Source: Cellulomonas telluris (GTDB taxonomy: Bacteria > Actinomycetota > Actinomycetes > Actinomycetales > Cellulomonadaceae). Taken from it: a DNA stretch of 64,000 nucleotides. Below the pieces are notes generated by a model, which saw only the letters and a program-made list of their open reading frames with translations, was not told the origin of the DNA and searched no databases. Below are positions 61,642 through 64,000 of this stretch, piece after piece (the stretch's first letter is position 1; each line of letters begins with the position of its first letter). The DNA is taken from assembly GCF_004886325.1 (NCBI RefSeq), contig NZ_QXFN01000001.1, positions 558,001 through 622,000 on the forward strand, read 5' to 3'. The position numbers and the translations under genes were made by a program.

Positions 61642-63846
61642 TCAGACCGACGCCACCCACAGCCCGTCGCGGGCGCGGGTCATCGCCACGTACATCTCGC
61701 GCAGGCGATACTCGCGGCGTTCGCGCTCCACCTCGTCGAGCTGGTCCGGCTTCTGGGTGAACCAGGACGCGCGCACGTCGACCACGAGCACCTGCTTGAA
61801 CTCCAGGCCCTTGGCGCGCTTGATCGTGCCCACCTTGACGGCGTCGACCGGCACCCCGTCGTACCGCTCGAGGTTCACGACAGGGATGCCCGCTGCGGTC
61901 AGCGCCGCGGTCGCCTCCTCCATGCCGCGACGCGACAGCGACAGGACGCCGACGTCGCCGTACCCGGTGCCGACCTGCCGGACGACGTCCTGCACGCGCG
62001 CCACCATGCGGCGCTCGCGGTCGGCGGAGTTGGCGCACCGCACGTACACGGGCTTCGGGCCGGTGCGGGGCACGCGGGTCGGGCGGTCGCCGCGGGCCGT
62101 GGCGCCCTCGATGTCGGCGAACTCGTCGTCGGCGACCAGCATCGACGCGAACTGCACGATCTCGGCGGTGTTCCGGTAGTTCACGTCGAGGACCACGCCG
62201 CGCCCGGCGACGGAGACGCCCGCCTCGGCGAGCGTGAACCCGCCGGGGTAGATCGTCTGCTGGCCGTCGCCGACGAGCGTGAGGCCGTCGGGAGCGTCCC
62301 CGACGAGGGCGTGCAGCATGCGGATCATCACGCACGAGAGGTCCTGCGCCTCGTCGACGATCACGGCCGTGTACGGCTCCGCGGGCGGCTGCCGGCGCAG
62401 CTCGGCCTCGGCGAGCGCGATCTGGTCGGCGAAGTCGTGCACGCCGCGCGTGCGCAGCTCCGCCTCGTACGCCTGGTACAGGTCCCACACGACGCGCCGC
62501 TGCTGCGGGCCGAGCCGGTGCCGGCGGCCGAGGCGCGGCAGGTCCGCGTACTGCTCCCAGCGGGTCAGGCCGCGGCCCTTGATGACGTGGACGACCTCGT
62601 CGTGCCAGTAGTCCTGCTCGTGGCGGTCGGTGTCGATGATGCTGCCGCCTGCGACGCGGCCCCACGCGGTGGTCCACGCGGCGGTGATCTGCTTGCCGTC
62701 GATGCGGCACTGCACCCCGCGCTCGTCGAGGATCCGCTTGGCGGTCTCGTGCACACCGGCGAACTCGACACGGCCCACGACGTCCGGCGCGAGCCGGGTG
62801 AGCAGCTGGCGCAGCACGTCGGGGAGCGTGCGGATGTAGGTGGTGACGAGCACTCGCCCCTGGCGGGTGCGCGCCAGGTACGCGGCCCGATGCAGCCCGA
62901 CCACCGTCTTGCCGGTGCCCGCGGCGCCGCGGATCCGGGACGGTCCGTTGAACGAGCGCCGGACCACGCGCGCCTGCGCGGGGTGCAGGAACGCCATCCA
63001 CTCCTCGACGGGGGCGGCCATCAGGCCCTCGAGCAGGGCGGCCTGCACGGTCGCCTCGTCGAGCAGCGGCTCGATGGTGAACGTCGCGGGGTCGTCCGGC
63101 GCCGGCAGCGTCGGCGCCGCGGCGTCAGGTGCGGGGTGCGGGGTCGGGATCAGCGGCACCGTCGACGTGGTCGGGACCAGTGGTGCCGTGGTGGGGGCGG
63201 GCGTCCCGGCGGGCGGGGCGGGGAGCACCGGCTCCGGCAGGGTCGTGCTCACGGGCGCCGGCGCGCCCACCTGGCGGAACCAGCCGAGCGCGTGCGTGAG
63301 GACCACGTCGACCTGGGCGGGCGTGAGCCGCTGACCGTGCCGGGCGACGAGCTGCAGCACGTCCCGCTCACCCACGACGCGGACCGGGCCGACGCGCTCG
63401 TCGACACCCCCGCGGCCCGCGAGCACCGCGACCGCGTGCACCTCGCCGGGGGCGAGGCCGACCTCGGCGAGCTCGCCCTCGGTGCGGTACGCGAGGTCGG
63501 CGAGGGCCATGAGGTCGTCGGTGACGTCGGCGTCGCCGCGGTGGATGCGGTCGCCGACGATCGACACCTCCGCCCAGGCCTTGGTGTCGACGACGAACAC
63601 ACCACCGGGGCCGATCACGACCATGTCCACCTGGGCGCGCCGGCTGCCGGGCCACTGACGGTCGGCGAGCAGGTGGTAGCCGGCGGCCGCCAGCGGTGCG
63701 AGCGCGCGTGCGGTCCGCTGCTCGGTCGCCGACGCCAGGCCGTAGCTCGCCGCCGCGCGACGGGCGTCCGCCGCGGCCTTCTCGTGCGCCGACGCGAGCA
63801 GCAGCTGACGCTGCGCCTCGCTCGCCGCGGAGTCCCCTGCGGGCAT
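61642..63846 (-). CDS. NERD-UvrD/Rep-like helicase (superfamily 1)
   Basis: This 734-residue protein has a charged helical N terminus and a NERD domain (about 55-190: SRRAQVDMVVIGPGGVFVVDTKAW). A Pro/Thr/Val-rich linker (210-265) leads to a SF1 helicase core. The motifs are RIRGAAGTGKTVVGLHR (I), VIVDEAQDLS (II), LVGDGQQTIYPGGFT (III), NYRNTAEIV (IV), IKRAKGLEFKQVLVVDV (V) and REMYVAMTRARDGLWV (VI). GGGAGGA precedes the ATG at 63846 by seven bases. It may process DNA ends in repair or defence. It shares the NERD module with the membrane protein at 40.3 kb. Confidence 0.92.
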   Translation of the reverse strand: MPAGDSAASEAQRQLLLASAHEKAAADARRAAASYGLASATEQRTARALAPLAAAGYHLLADRQWPGSRRAQVDMVVIGPGGVFVVDTKAWAEVSIVGDRIHRGDADVTDDLMALADLAYRTEGELAEVGLAPGEVHAVAVLAGRGGVDERVGPVRVVGERDVLQLVARHGQRLTPAQVDVVLTHALGWFRQVGAPAPVSTTLPEPVLPAPPAGTPAPTTAPLVPTTSTVPLIPTPHPAPDAAAPTLPAPDDPATFTIEPLLDEATVQAALLEGLMAAPVEEWMAFLHPAQARVVRRSFNGPSRIRGAAGTGKTVVGLHRAAYLARTRQGRVLVTTYIRTLPDVLRQLLTRLAPDVVGRVEFAGVHETAKRILDERGVQCRIDGKQITAAWTTAWGRVAGGSIIDTDRHEQDYWHDEVVHVIKGRGLTRWEQYADLPRLGRRHRLGPQQRRVVWDLYQAYEAELRTRGVHDFADQIALAEAELRRQPPAEPYTAVIVDEAQDLSCVMIRMLHALVGDAPDGLTLVGDGQQTIYPGGFTLAEAGVSVAGRGVVLDVNYRNTAEIVQFASMLVADDEFADIEGATARGDRPTRVPRTGPKPVYVRCANSADRERRMVARVQDVVRQVGTGYGDVGVLSLSRRGMEEATAALTAAGIPVVNLERYDGVPVDAVKVGTIKRAKGLEFKQVLVVDVRASWFTQKPDQLDEVERERREYRLREMYVAMTRARDGLWVASV

Positions 63847-63894
63847 GTGGAAGTCCTCCCTGCTCACGGCCCTATCGGCTGGCAGGGCGCCCAC

Positions 63895-64000
63895 CATGAG
63901 CGGCGGCCGGGCGAAGCACCCGAACACCGGGCGGCTGTGGCACGAGGGACGCCGACGCGGCGACCGGCGCGACCTGCGCCGCGGCGTCCGGCGGGGAGGG
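63895..64000 (+). CDS. Possible start of a divergent gene (3' partial)
   Basis: An ATG at 63895 opens a frame of 35 codons, nearly all ending in G or C, running off the window (MSGGRAKHPNTGRLWHEG, then Arg-rich). TATCGGCT-like bases lie upstream. The evidence is weak, since random frames also look biased in this DNA. Otherwise 63847-64000 holds only the helicase promoter. Confidence 0.2.

Noticed and set aside
1-64000. tRNA, rRNA, riboswitch or transposase genes
   Set aside because: No cloverleaf with a TTCRA-type T-loop, no rRNA-like stretch, no known riboswitch core and no DDE transposase motif was found on reading both strands, though weak RNAs cannot be excluded by eye.

Overview
The window looks like chromosomal DNA from a high-GC actinobacterium, most plausibly Cellulomonas or a close relative. 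I infer this from the extreme G/C bias at third codon positions, frequent GTG starts and 4-bp ATGA/GTGA overlaps, LAXTG-type wall-sorting signals, plant-polysaccharide enzymes and secreted families common in that group. I see no tRNA, rRNA, CRISPR array, integrase, transposase or replication origin.

Layout. 1-5.2 kb: a truncated wall-anchored repeat protein and two membrane proteins. 5.1-8.7 kb: a TctCBA tricarboxylate transporter operon ending in a universal stress protein. 9.0-19.9 kb: a carbohydrate locus with a wall-anchored GH30 enzyme (probable endo-beta-1,6-galactanase), a GH35 beta-galactosidase, a CUT1 sugar ABC transporter and a divergent LacI regulator with three palindromic operators; together they suggest capture and use of arabinogalactan side chains. 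20.2-24.9 kb: a wall-anchored metallophosphoesterase with lamin-tail domains. 25.1-27.9 kb: a TetR regulator with a long coiled-coil extension, divergent from a two-gene ABC exporter. 27.9-38.6 kb: two membrane/DUF4352-like paralogues, flavohemoprotein, MATE pump, acetyltransferase, APH-like kinase, RidA, ADP-ribosylglycohydrolase and a membrane-anchored HExxH protein.

38.6-63.8 kb is accessory in character. Three copies of a two-gene module (a DUF6318-like lipoprotein translationally coupled to a secreted PKD-domain protein) lie at 38.7-40.2, 50.2-51.6 and 58.4-59.9 kb, with two more solo DUF6318-like lipoproteins at 60.1 and 61.0 kb. Modules 1 and 3 are inverted relative to each other and share a recently homogenised segment with 146 identical bases. 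Between modules 1 and 2 lies a nuclease-rich island: NERD-TM protein, two HNH proteins, an MNT/HEPN toxin-antitoxin pair, a secreted thermonuclease and an Mrr-like endonuclease. It is followed by a membrane hydrolase-like protein and a VapBC-type pair. Between modules 2 and 3 are poorly characterised genes, a stand-alone CBM48 protein, a GH55-like beta-helix protein, an endonuclease IV-like protein, a hemerythrin and a probably frameshifted gene. A NERD-UvrD helicase closes the region.

Transcription signals are unusually readable. Several genes have a TAnnnT hexamer 5-7 nt before the start codon, consistent with leaderless mRNAs, and many operons end in long perfect GC-rich hairpins. All functional calls come from reading motifs; no database search was run.
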